Source: Chitinophaga pinensis
GTDB lineage: Bacteria > Bacteroidota > Bacteroidia > Chitinophagales > Chitinophagaceae
DNA: 64,000 bases
NCBI GenBank assembly: GCA_902167325.1
Contig: LR632930.1
Coordinates: 4,464,001 to 4,528,000, forward strand
Direction: 5' to 3'
Each line of letters opens with the position of its first letter. Positions within the stretch are counted from its first letter, which is position 1. The position numbers were made by a program, and so were the translations under genes. Positions 43,830 through 52,065 of the stretch are shown here, one piece after another. The notes under the pieces are model-generated. The model saw only the letters and a list, made by a program, of their open reading frames with translations, made no database searches and was not told the origin of the DNA.

Positions 43830-44021
43830 ATGGGAGCAATGCACATGCCTTTTGTGCTTCAGGCAATCATTGCCTTTTTAATTTACCTTTTACCGGCCGC
43901 TTGCGCGATCAGGATCGATAATACATTGAATGAATGGAAGGAGCAAAATGTATGGGTGCGGCAGGCAGTTGTGAAGTGGAGCAAGGAGCGGATATTCAAA
44001 TTATGGTCCTCTTTTATTTAA
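43830..44021 (+). CDS. Possible small membrane protein
   Basis: This 63-codon frame has one hydrophobic segment (about residues 8-26, VLQAIIAFLIYLLPAACAI) and a basic, Trp-rich tail. ATG codons at 43830, 43839 and 43845 are all possible. It follows another small membrane-protein gene by 39 bp on the same strand, which supports it, but length and composition alone are weak evidence. Confidence 0.4.
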   Translation: MGAMHMPFVLQAIIAFLIYLLPAACAIRIDNTLNEWKEQNVWVRQAVVKWSKERIFKLWSSFI

Positions 44022-44712
44022 ACCCATCAATTAAGGACGTAAAACGTTAAAACTCTTAACTGCCAGTTTGGAGGTAGGACTGACGGGGTCGAAATTTACC
44101 ATGTCCCAAAATTAGACCCGGAAAATTTCGATACCCTGATAAAATTGCTAAGTGCCCAAAACCTACATTACCTACGCAGTATCCCTGAAGTAACTGTGGA
44201 GTAACTGTGAAGTAACCCTGAAGTAACCGTGGAGTAAATGTGGATGAACCATGAAGGAGATCTGAAGGGAATATAACCTGGCCTTGCCATGATTTCACTT
44301 TACTGGAAGGGGAAAAAATCCTTTACGGGTTACAGTCCGCTATCAGAAATGGGGCTAAATATGGTTTTAAATGCCTTTTTCAGGCTTTTTTGCCCGTTTC
44401 TCCACCCCTTCATCATCGGAGTGATTTTGAAGCACTCCTGACCCTCTGTTTTAAACCCCACACTTTAAATGGGGCCATATCCTCCCTTAACTGTACGGCT
44501 TATCGAGGTTTGGGATCAGCAGTTTGAGGCTTTAAAATACTAAAAACGTCAAAAAACGGGATTTTCCGGGGTCGATTTCTACCGTTTTTTTGTTGGGGGT
44601 GCGTTATTTTCCGTGTTGATTTTCACGAAAGTAATTTATACGGGTTCAATTTCGGGCCTGGTACGGGTCCATTTTTGGGCCACGGTAGCTGAAATAAAGG
44701 GCTTGAAATACC
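44022..44712. other. Repeat-rich intergenic region without genes
   Basis: This 691-bp gap has no supported gene. It contains the 11-bp-period block at 44183-44270. It also has degenerate boxes of the type GGGTCNATTT followed by CC: GGGGTCGAAATTTACC (44085), GGGGTCGATTTCTACC (44568), GGGTTCAATTTCGGGCC (44642) and GGGTCCATTTTTGGGCC (44665). Repeated boxes of this kind on both sides of a gap can be left by the ends of a lost insertion sequence, but no transposase remnant is visible. Confidence 0.5.
44183..44270. repeat. Eight tandem units with an 11-bp period
   Basis: Uninterrupted 11-bp units start at 44183: CCCTGAAGTAA, CTGTGGAGTAA, CTGTGAAGTAA, CCCTGAAGTAA, CCGTGGAGTAA, ATGTGGATGAA, CCATGAAGGAG and ATCTGAAGGGA. 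The rough consensus is CCNTGAAGTAA, with decay toward the right end. The CTGAAG core and the exact period match the block at 16245-16360. Confidence 0.9.
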
Positions 44713-45135
44713 TCATACACTCCGCCTCAAATGCCGCCGGATGGCTTTCAGCTTCTTTTTAGAATTCATTAATTCATCAGAGTGCGTACAGCGGTAAACG
44801 GTGAATTTATCTCCTTGCCGGTAAGCAAATAACAGGTAGGATTTACCTGCCTCAAAAAGGAAGGTACAATTAGATAAATCTTTGTCTTCAAAAGCCAGCA
44901 CCTCCCCTTTCTTTACATCTCCTTTCAAAACTTCACTAACGGATACAGTGGCTTTGCTACCTTTGTAATATCCTTCTGCTTCATCTTCCGTTTTCGTAAC
45001 ATGGACTATCAGCACATACTTACTTTCATCCGCATTCACGGTTACGGGTTTCATGAGGCAATCGCAGGCACTTGAGCGGGGACTGATACAAAGTAATAAC
45101 GTGATGAGGGTAAAGAAATTCAGGTAAGTTTTCAT
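44713..45135 (-). CDS. Secreted TIMP/NTR-like protein
   Basis: This encodes a 140-residue protein with a signal peptide ending near SSA-CDC. The mature part starts at the CxC pair C24/C26, followed by a beta-barrel pattern (SKYVLIVHVTKT, ATVSVSEVLKGDVKKGEVL), C90 in LSNCTFLFEAGKSYLLFAYR and C116 in VYRCTHSDEL. The spacing of these cysteines and the KGD and GKSYLLFA segments resemble the netrin/TIMP-like OB fold found in bacterial secreted proteins. Function is unknown. It stands at the edge of the repeat-rich gap, 21 bp from the next gene on the same strand. Confidence 0.65.
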   Translation of the reverse strand: MKTYLNFFTLITLLLCISPRSSACDCLMKPVTVNADESKYVLIVHVTKTEDEAEGYYKGSKATVSVSEVLKGDVKKGEVLAFEDKDLSNCTFLFEAGKSYLLFAYRQGDKFTVYRCTHSDELMNSKKKLKAIRRHLRRSV

Positions 45136-45156
45136 AGGTGTTTATATGTAATGGAA

Positions 45157-45348
45157 TTATAAAACTATCCAGGCAATTAGGGATGCAATCACAACTAATC
45201 CAATCATCCCATTAATGTAGCTATCATCGGCCAGCACTTCTTTGAACGGTCGCCTGCAACCTGTCACCACCCAACGGATAAATGCGCCGGGAAATTGAAA
45301 GATCGTGAGGATCAATACTTCTGCCAGTATTTCGAGGATTATATCCAT
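45157..45348 (-). CDS. Small two-helix membrane protein
   Basis: This encodes 63 residues with two hydrophobic segments (about 3-25, IILEILAEVLILTIFQFPGA, and 46-63, YINGMIGLVVIASLIAWIVL) joined by a short basic loop. The ATG at 45348 starts MDIILEIL. A longer frame from 45414 would run through the duplicated 3'-end remnant and was rejected. I recognise no family. It is followed 21 bp later by the NTR-like gene and may share a transcript with it. Confidence 0.6.
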   Translation of the reverse strand: MDIILEILAEVLILTIFQFPGAFIRWVVTGCRRPFKEVLADDSYINGMIGLVVIASLIAWIVL

Positions 45349-45370
45349 AGGTAATGCTATTAAAGATACG

Positions 45371-45448
45371 CTATTGCTATAACTCCTTCGCCAGATGCGT
45401 AAAGTTCTTCCCATACAGGAATTGCTTACCGGATTACAGGATAAATTG
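45371..45448 (-). pseudogene. In-frame tandem copy of the LytTR regulator 3' end
   Basis: This 78-bp stretch directly after the regulator stop is a diverged copy of the last 26 codons of that gene (45449-45526). On the minus strand it reads SGKQFLYGKNFTHLAKEL then a stop, compared with SGKQLPLGKNYKHVVKELLQ in the gene. Identity is about three quarters by eye, and the copy is in frame with the gene but lies beyond its TAG stop. A second in-frame TAA is present within the copy. It is not expected to be translated unless stops are read through. Confidence 0.8.
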
Positions 45449-46180
45449 CTATTGCAACAACTCCTTCACCACATGCTTATAATTCTTTCCCAGCGGTAAT
45501 TGCTTACCGGATTTCAGGTGAATGATATTGCCTTCGATGGCGCGAACATAGCGGCGGTTGAGAATGAAAGATTTATGGATACGGACGAAGTTTTCCTGCG
45601 GCAATTGCTCTTCGAAGCTTTGCAGTGTGCGCGGGGTGAGCAGGAAACGCTCCGCTTCCCAGACTTTCACGTAGTTGCCGAGGCTTTCCAGGTACTGCAC
45701 CTGCTCCAGCTCCACCTGCACCCATTTGCGGTCGCTTTTAATGAAAAGATGCCCCGGCGCTTCCGTCACAACAACTCCCTGCGGCTCCGTGATCGTTACA
45801 TGATGTACGCCCGGCTGGCGCATATTGTACATAGACTGTGCGCGGTTTACTGCTTTCAGGAACCGGTCGAACCGGAAGGGTTTTAATAAGTAATCGCAAA
45901 CTTCCAGCTCGAAACTTTCCAACGCATGCTCTTCATATGCCGATGTGATGATCACAAGGGGGCGGTGCTGCAGCGTGCGCAGAAAATCAAGCCCATTCAG
46001 CCGCGGCATACGGATATCGAGGAAAATAAGGTCTACCGGGCGCTGGTTCAAAAAAGCCAGCGCCTCCGTGGCCAGGTGGCACTGCCCAACGATCTCCACG
46101 AAAGGAACATCGCGGGCGTATTGCAGGATAACGTCGTGCGCAAGGGGCTCGTCGTCTACTATGAGGCATTGCAAACTCAT
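45449..46180 (-). CDS. LytTR-family response regulator
   Basis: This encodes a 243-residue regulator with a receiver domain (about 4-120; D9/D10, phospho-acceptor D55 in LIFLDIRMPRLNG) and a C-terminal LytTR DNA-binding domain (about 140-240, with DRKWVQVELEQVQYLESLGN, FVRIHKSFILN and GKNYKHVVKELLQ). LytTR proteins bind direct repeats through a beta-fold. Its start overlaps the stop of the LytS-type kinase gene by 4 bp (ATGA), so they form a pair. The ABC/M1 genes divergent from the kinase are plausible targets. Confidence 0.95.
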   Translation of the reverse strand: MSLQCLIVDDEPLAHDVILQYARDVPFVEIVGQCHLATEALAFLNQRPVDLIFLDIRMPRLNGLDFLRTLQHRPLVIITSAYEEHALESFELEVCDYLLKPFRFDRFLKAVNRAQSMYNMRQPGVHHVTITEPQGVVVTEAPGHLFIKSDRKWVQVELEQVQYLESLGNYVKVWEAERFLLTPRTLQSFEEQLPQENFVRIHKSFILNRRYVRAIEGNIIHLKSGKQLPLGKNYKHVVKELLQ

Positions 46181-47673
46181 GGAAATTCAATAATAAGTTC
46201 CGCGATAAATGTATGATTTTTTGCGCCGGTTTGGAGTGAATGCCGTCCGGGGTATAACAAACCCAGTCGCCGCCGCAGGTTACCCAGGCCTATGCCGGGC
46301 ACTTTTTCAACTCCCGGTTCAAAGGAATTCTCACAGCGGAAACGGAGCTGCCGGTCGTCTGCATACAGCTGTATATGCAACATGGCCCCTTCAGCAGAAG
46401 GCTCCACCCCGTGTTTGAAGGCATTCTCTACCAGTACAGCCAGCAACAGCGGGGCAATGGTACGTGCAGGAGATCGTATATCCTGCTCAAACCGGATATC
46501 GGCCTGCCGCTTCAGGCGGATCTCTTCCAGTCCAATGTAGTTTTCGAGGTATTGCGCTTCTTCTTCCACTTTCACTTCCGCCTCCTTCCCTTTGTAGATC
46601 ACATACCGCATCAGCTCCGACAGGCGCAGGATACTATCCGGTGTTTTCCCGGATTGGGTCAGGCTCAGGGCATACAGGTTATTCAGCGTATTAAAGAAAA
46701 AGTGGGGGTTCAGCTGTTGCTTCAGCAGATCCAGCTCTGCCTGCGCTTTCTCTTTTTCCAACGCTGCAATTTTACTGTTCTGCCTTCCCCATTGGAGGGC
46801 CACTACCAACGGTAAACTGATCAGCATGATCATGATGGCTGCGAATGCGTTTTCCATCACAAAAGGATTGGAATGAAAGATGCCTCCCAGCGTTTGATTT
46901 ATGGGCAGCCACAGCAGCAGTTGCGCTACTATGGGGTAGCAAAGTCCCGCCACTGCCAGGAGCCCTCCGGCATAAAACACGATACCATATCTGCGTAACA
47001 CCTGCGCCACCAGTATGCGGCTGTTGATTAAGAAGAAGAGGTACCCGCAGGCGTACATGAAAGTGAACTGCAGGGCGAAGGAAATGAAGGTCCACCAATG
47101 GCGGATGATCGCCGGAAGACTGAACTCGAACCCTATCAGCAGAAAGCCCGTTTCGTGGTACTTCGGATTATCCATGCTGGACACGGCCATTGCCGCCAGC
47201 GTTACCGCAATCAGTGCAATGGTGAACATCAGGGCCTTTTCGAGACTGATGCGCCTGAACCAGCGGGTATGCCCCGCCTTTCGTCGTGCGAGGGTATGAA
47301 GTATTACGACCACTTCCAGCACCATGGTTCCAATAGCCGCGATAACGAAACACCCGTTCAGGACCCCGGGGATGTGGAGGCTTTCCATACCCAAAGCCAG
47401 ACTGAAAAGTGCCACAGGCAGCAATAGTAACCATATCAGTACCTGTTGCCACGGGCTGCGTGATGCGAAGATGCTCCGCAGCCGAATATATATGATGGCA
47501 GGTAACTGGCTCAGAGCCACCAGTGCGATCAGCAGGAAATACATTCCCCAACGGCCGCCGGGTGCTTCCAGTGTATAAATGGCTGCCACCCAGGCAACCC
47601 ACCCGGCCAGCAGGCAGTATTCCAGCCGCCGCATATTTATCAGTCCGTTTTCCGGTTGTGCTGTTTCTATCAT
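46177..47673 (-). CDS. LytS-type membrane sensor histidine kinase
   Basis: This encodes a 498-residue kinase with an N-terminal membrane region of about seven to eight helices (residues about 18-295) and a cytoplasmic His_kinase/HATPase part. The phospho-acceptor is H324 in QQLNPHFFFNTLNNL. The N box is VENAFKHG (N417), and a G box appears as PGIGLGNLRRRLGLLY. There is no periplasmic sensor domain, so the stimulus is probably membrane-related. It is coupled by a 4-bp overlap to the LytTR regulator gene and divergent from the ABC transporter genes at 47869, with a 195-bp shared upstream region. Confidence 0.94.
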   Translation of the reverse strand: MIETAQPENGLINMRRLEYCLLAGWVAWVAAIYTLEAPGGRWGMYFLLIALVALSQLPAIIYIRLRSIFASRSPWQQVLIWLLLLPVALFSLALGMESLHIPGVLNGCFVIAAIGTMVLEVVVILHTLARRKAGHTRWFRRISLEKALMFTIALIAVTLAAMAVSSMDNPKYHETGFLLIGFEFSLPAIIRHWWTFISFALQFTFMYACGYLFFLINSRILVAQVLRRYGIVFYAGGLLAVAGLCYPIVAQLLLWLPINQTLGGIFHSNPFVMENAFAAIMIMLISLPLVVALQWGRQNSKIAALEKEKAQAELDLLKQQLNPHFFFNTLNNLYALSLTQSGKTPDSILRLSELMRYVIYKGKEAEVKVEEEAQYLENYIGLEEIRLKRQADIRFEQDIRSPARTIAPLLLAVLVENAFKHGVEPSAEGAMLHIQLYADDRQLRFRCENSFEPGVEKVPGIGLGNLRRRLGLLYPGRHSLQTGAKNHTFIAELIIEFP

Positions 47674-47868
47674 GCCTGTTAAAAGAAAACAATCTCAGGA
47701 TGTTGGGCAAAAGATAATGACGAACGCACTGGTTTTGATGACGAAAGAAAGGCTTCCATAAAATCCCGGAATATATACCCTTCGTCATGTGCGCTGATGT
47801 GTTCGGCATATTCAATTTTCTGCCGGAAAGGAAGCGGATAATTTGCCGGTACATTAAAAACGACTGAT

Positions 47869-48768
47869 ATGTCCCGCCTCCAGATTCACCAGCTTACCAA
47901 ACGATATGGCACGGTAACCGCGCTGAACGGAATATCGCTTTCCATTTCCAACGGCATGTTCGGCCTGCTTGGTCCGAATGGTGCCGGTAAATCCACCTTA
48001 ATGCGCACCATCGCCACACTGCAACCGCCTGATGCAGGGCAAATACTGTTCGATGGTACCAACATCCTCCGTCAACCGGCTTTCCTCCGCAGCCGCCTCG
48101 GCTACCTCCCGCAGGATTTTGGCGTATATCCCCGCACCTCCGCCCTCTCCCTCCTCCATCACCTCGCCGTGCTGAAAGGCATTACCCATGCCGGAGAACG
48201 CAGCGAACAGGTGGATGCCCTGCTGCAGCAAACGCACCTCTACCACGTCCGCAAGCAATCCGTAAGCACTTTTTCCGGTGGTATGCGGCAGCGCTTCGGA
48301 ATCGCACAGGCATTACTGGGTAATCCCCAGCTGGTGATTGCTGATGAGCCTACCGCAGGCCTCGATCCGCTGGAGCGCAACCGCTTTCACGACCTGCTCT
48401 GCGAAGTGGGGGAAAACATTGTAGTGATACTGAGCACCCACATCGTCGAAGATGTGCATGACCTTTGTCCGGATATGGCGATCCTCTCCGGAGGCAGTAT
48501 CATCCTCCGCGGCAAACCCGCTGAGCTGACGGATTCCCTCCGTGGAAGGCTCTGGCGCAAAACGGTAGAAAACAATGCCGTAGCGGCGCACCAGCAGGCA
48601 TGGAACGTAATATCCGTAAGGCTTTCCGCAGGCAGGAAACAGGTATTCGTATTATCTGATACAGAACCCGGACAAGGTTTTGAACCAATTGCACCCGGAC
48701 TGGAGATGGTCTATTTCGCAGCACTGGACGGAGCCATGCGCCCGGAAAAGGAGGCGGTGGTATGCTAA
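47869..48768 (+). CDS. ABC transporter ATP-binding protein
   Basis: This encodes a 299-residue ABC ATPase. Walker A is GPNGAGKST (residues 35-43), the signature is FSGGMRQR (about 135-142), Walker B with the catalytic glutamate is LVIADEPTAG (about 155-164), and an H-loop His appears in ILSTHIVED. An additional C-terminal domain of about 90 residues follows. It overlaps the downstream permease gene by 7 bp, so the two proteins are made together. The transported substrate is unknown; this class often handles antibiotics, peptides or lipids. Confidence 0.95.
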   Translation: MSRLQIHQLTKRYGTVTALNGISLSISNGMFGLLGPNGAGKSTLMRTIATLQPPDAGQILFDGTNILRQPAFLRSRLGYLPQDFGVYPRTSALSLLHHLAVLKGITHAGERSEQVDALLQQTHLYHVRKQSVSTFSGGMRQRFGIAQALLGNPQLVIADEPTAGLDPLERNRFHDLLCEVGENIVVILSTHIVEDVHDLCPDMAILSGGSIILRGKPAELTDSLRGRLWRKTVENNAVAAHQQAWNVISVRLSAGRKQVFVLSDTEPGQGFEPIAPGLEMVYFAALDGAMRPEKEAVVC

Positions 48769-51700
48769 CTAAACTACTCACTTTCGAAACCGGATATCAC
48801 TTCCGGCAAATTGCCTGGTGGCTGGCAGCGGCAGCTTTCTTTGGGCTGGGGCTTGTTACGGTACGGGGTAATTTCGGGGGCGACGGAGTATTCCGCAATT
48901 CACCGTATGCCATCACTGTGGTGATAAGCCTGTTATCGCTCTGCACCATCTTCGCCGCCACGGTTTTCAGTGCCGGTCCGCTCCTGCGGGATAAAGCTTA
49001 CCGGATGGATGCGCTCATCTTTGCAACGCCCATCCGCAAAGCGCAGTATTTCGGGATTAAATTCGCGGGGCTTTTTGTGGCAGTGTTCACCCTGTTATGC
49101 CTCGCCACAATTGGTATATGGGCCGGCAGTATGACGCTGGGCAATGCTTACCGCGGGGCTTTCCAATTGCAACATTACCTGTACCCTTTGCTGGTGTTCG
49201 GTTTGCCCAACGTGTTGTTTACCTGTGTGATCCTTTTCAGTATTGCCATGCGCAGCTGGAATGCGAAGGCGGTGTATGCAGGGGGCGTACTCTTATACAT
49301 CCTCTACCTCGCCGCTTCCATCATGGGTGGTTCCCCCCTCCTGGCAGGCTCCACCGGCGATGGGCAGGGCCTTTTGCCTGCGCTTACAGATCCTTATGGC
49401 CTTGCCCCTTTATTCGGCGGCACACGCAACTGGACGGACGCGCAGCGGAATACGCAGCTCTTTCCCCTCACCGGCACACTGCTCCTTAACCGTGCCGTAT
49501 GGGCCTTGCTGACCACAGGGATACTGCTGCTATGCTACCGCGCCTTCCGGCTTAATACGGCTCCTGCAGCTACTAAAGAAAAAGTAGTAAAAGAAAAGGA
49601 TGTGATCCCCGTTAATTACGCTACCGTATATACGCAAACATCCGGTTTACCATACCTCCTTTCAGCATTCGGCGCCCGGTTAAAGCTGGAAGTAAAAGCA
49701 GTGTGTTTGCATGTACCTTTTCTCCTGTTACTTGCATTATGGACTTTCTTAATGACCGTGGAACTGCAGGGCTCCCTGTTTTCAGGCATGTACGGTATCC
49801 GGTCTCGCGCCGGAACCGGGCAAATCGTGCAGGACCTGATGGCCGTACGCCCCGCCATATTGCTCATTATTTTCTACGCCGCCGAGCTGGTATTCAGTGA
49901 ACGCAGTTACCGGATAGATGGTATCATTCAAAGCACCCCCTTACCACCCGCATTACTTTGGGCGGGTAAATGTGGTGCGCTGGCCGTGATGGCTGTGGTG
50001 CTGGTGACCGTGAACATTTGTATGGGCATAGTGATTCAATCAGTTTATAGTGATTTACCGCTGCAATGGGGCGTTTTTGCCTCATTATACTGGTACACAG
50101 CATTTCCCCTTGCGCTGCATGGCATACTGGCCGTATTTATCCTCACCATTGTAAGACACAAGTTCGCCGGTATGCTGGTGTGCTTTGCCGTGATATTGCC
50201 CGTATTATTCGGATCGCGCTTCGGTACGGAGCATCCGATGTTACGCTATACCCTGCCACCTGATTTCAAATGGTCGGACATGGATGGGTTTGGGCGTATA
50301 GCGCTGGTATTTGGATGGAAGATGTTGTATTGGGGATCACTGGCCGCCGCAATGGCAATACTGACCATAAAGGCCTGGCAGCAGGGCCTGAAAGGATTAT
50401 TATCTGGATGGAAACCCGCTGCATTAATTGCTTTGCTGGGATGTGTGTTGGTTTTCCTTTCCACCGGTGGCTATATATACAAGCGGATGCATACAGACGG
50501 GCACTATACCAGTAATGATGCCTCCGACAAATGGAGTATCGGCTATGAGAAAACCATCCTTCCCCTCACATCGGAACATACACCTGATATCACCGCTGTC
50601 ACTACCCACATCCACCTGTTTCCGAATTCCGGGAAATATTCGGTAGATGGGGAATACATCATCCGCAACAATTCCACAGCGGTAATTGATACCCTGCTAA
50701 CCGGGGTTAGTCCGGAAGTGCAGGAATGGGAGCTTACTATTCCGAATGCGAAGGTGATTGAAGATAACGCCCGATTCCAGGTAATGCGGCACCTGCTGGC
50801 AAAGCCCCTGCAGCCGGGAGATTCCATGCGTGTGGCATTCCATCTGGAGGCAGACCGTTCGGGGTTTGTTAAGTTTAACAGTGAGCATGCTGTGGCGCGG
50901 AATGGGAGTTACATTGAGTTCGGCAAGTACCTTCCCTATTTCGGTTACAATGCAGGCTATGCACTGGAAGGGCGTAACGCGAGGGCTGAAGCACAGCTAC
51001 CCGAAGTGATTGTATTCTCCGCGCCCGACAGTCTTTACCACCTCATTCAGTACCGTACTACCATTACCACTGCGCAGGATCAGACGGCCCTGGCGCCGGG
51101 GAGGCTCATCCGCAGCTGGAAGTCGGATGGAGAAGCGCATTTTCAATATGAAACGGATGGTCCGGCTACAGAAGGACTCGCCATCAGCTCGGCCCGCTAC
51201 GCAGAAAAAACATTGCATCACAAAGGCCGTGACCTGAAAATATACTACCATCCTTCCCACACCGCCAACCTACCCGCTATACTCGATGGCATGCGCGCCT
51301 CACTGGATTACTGCGAAACCAATTACGCGCCATATCCCAACACCACATTGGTGATGGCCGAAATCCCTCACTACCCCGGCGCCGCTACTGCCTATCCGGG
51401 ACTAATGTTTGCCAAAGAGCAGGTACTGTTCACGGCATATTATCGGGACACTGCCAAAGTGAACTTCGCCTTCGCCACCGCTGCCCACGAAACCGCGCAC
51501 CAGTGGTGGGCCGATCTGCTCACACCGCGTAGTGATTCTTCTTACAAATTCCTCACGGAAACGATGGCCAAGCATGTGGAAAGCCGTGTACTGGAACAGG
51601 TGTACGGCCGCGAAAAACACCTCCGGTACCTCGCGGCAGACAGGAAGCTCTATCTCGGTATGCGCAGCGGGAACGATCTTCCCCTTATTAAACCAGCAGA

Positions 51701-51926
51701 CCAGTTCTGGGTATCGTATCAGAAAGGCGCCCTCGCCATGGATACGCTGACGCAGGTAATGGGAGAAGCCCGGGTGAATGCAGGTATGCGGGAGCTGATG
51801 CGGTTACACACGCCGCCCTACTCCAAACCCAATGCCGGTATGCTGATGGAGATCTGGGAAAAAGATGCATCCATAAAAGAAAAAAACCTGCTCGACCGCT
51901 GGTTCCGGAAGAACGACACTCAGTAA
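48762..51926 (+). CDS. ABC-2 permease fused to an M1 aminopeptidase domain
   Basis: This encodes a 1054-residue fusion. The N-terminal half (about 1-590) has a dozen hydrophobic segments in two ABC-2-like blocks (for example FAATVFSAGPLLRDKAYRMD and AELVFSERSYRIDGIIQSTP). The C-terminal part (about 600-1050) is an M1 peptidase domain with zinc site H909-E910-T-A-H913 and E933 in LTETMAKH. The His-to-Glu spacing is 19 residues, one more than in classical M1 enzymes but usual for this fusion class as I know it. The peptidase would face the periplasm. The link between transport and proteolysis is uncharacterised. It overlaps the ATPase gene and is followed by a terminator. Confidence 0.92.
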   Translation: MLTKLLTFETGYHFRQIAWWLAAAAFFGLGLVTVRGNFGGDGVFRNSPYAITVVISLLSLCTIFAATVFSAGPLLRDKAYRMDALIFATPIRKAQYFGIKFAGLFVAVFTLLCLATIGIWAGSMTLGNAYRGAFQLQHYLYPLLVFGLPNVLFTCVILFSIAMRSWNAKAVYAGGVLLYILYLAASIMGGSPLLAGSTGDGQGLLPALTDPYGLAPLFGGTRNWTDAQRNTQLFPLTGTLLLNRAVWALLTTGILLLCYRAFRLNTAPAATKEKVVKEKDVIPVNYATVYTQTSGLPYLLSAFGARLKLEVKAVCLHVPFLLLLALWTFLMTVELQGSLFSGMYGIRSRAGTGQIVQDLMAVRPAILLIIFYAAELVFSERSYRIDGIIQSTPLPPALLWAGKCGALAVMAVVLVTVNICMGIVIQSVYSDLPLQWGVFASLYWYTAFPLALHGILAVFILTIVRHKFAGMLVCFAVILPVLFGSRFGTEHPMLRYTLPPDFKWSDMDGFGRIALVFGWKMLYWGSLAAAMAILTIKAWQQGLKGLLSGWKPAALIALLGCVLVFLSTGGYIYKRMHTDGHYTSNDASDKWSIGYEKTILPLTSEHTPDITAVTTHIHLFPNSGKYSVDGEYIIRNNSTAVIDTLLTGVSPEVQEWELTIPNAKVIEDNARFQVMRHLLAKPLQPGDSMRVAFHLEADRSGFVKFNSEHAVARNGSYIEFGKYLPYFGYNAGYALEGRNARAEAQLPEVIVFSAPDSLYHLIQYRTTITTAQDQTALAPGRLIRSWKSDGEAHFQYETDGPATEGLAISSARYAEKTLHHKGRDLKIYYHPSHTANLPAILDGMRASLDYCETNYAPYPNTTLVMAEIPHYPGAATAYPGLMFAKEQVLFTAYYRDTAKVNFAFATAAHETAHQWWADLLTPRSDSSYKFLTETMAKHVESRVLEQVYGREKHLRYLAADRKLYLGMRSGNDLPLIKPADQFWVSYQKGALAMDTLTQVMGEARVNAGMRELMRLHTPPYSKPNAGMLMEIWEKDASIKEKNLLDRWFRKNDTQ

Positions 51927-52022
51927 TATCACCTGTCATAATCCGGACAACCTCCTGTACAAAACCGGACATATAACTGAAATGATTATACGTATATATT
52001 TTGGAAGCAATGCATGATATTG

Positions 52023-52046
52023 TGGCATCCCTTTCGCGGGATGCCA
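52023..52046 (+). terminator. Terminator after the ABC/M1 fusion gene
   Basis: A perfect 9-bp stem (TGGCATCCC with GGGATGCCA) around a 6-nt loop is followed by TTTG. It lies 97 bp after the stop and 20 bp before the next ATG, so it may instead attenuate transcription into the permease gene. Confidence 0.6.
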
Positions 52047-52065
52047 TTTGCTTAATACCTCCTTT

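Noticed and set aside
44056..44298. 80-codon minus-strand frame across the repeat block
   Set aside because: The frame reads through the 11-bp tandem units, so its repetitive peptide is a by-product of the repeat.
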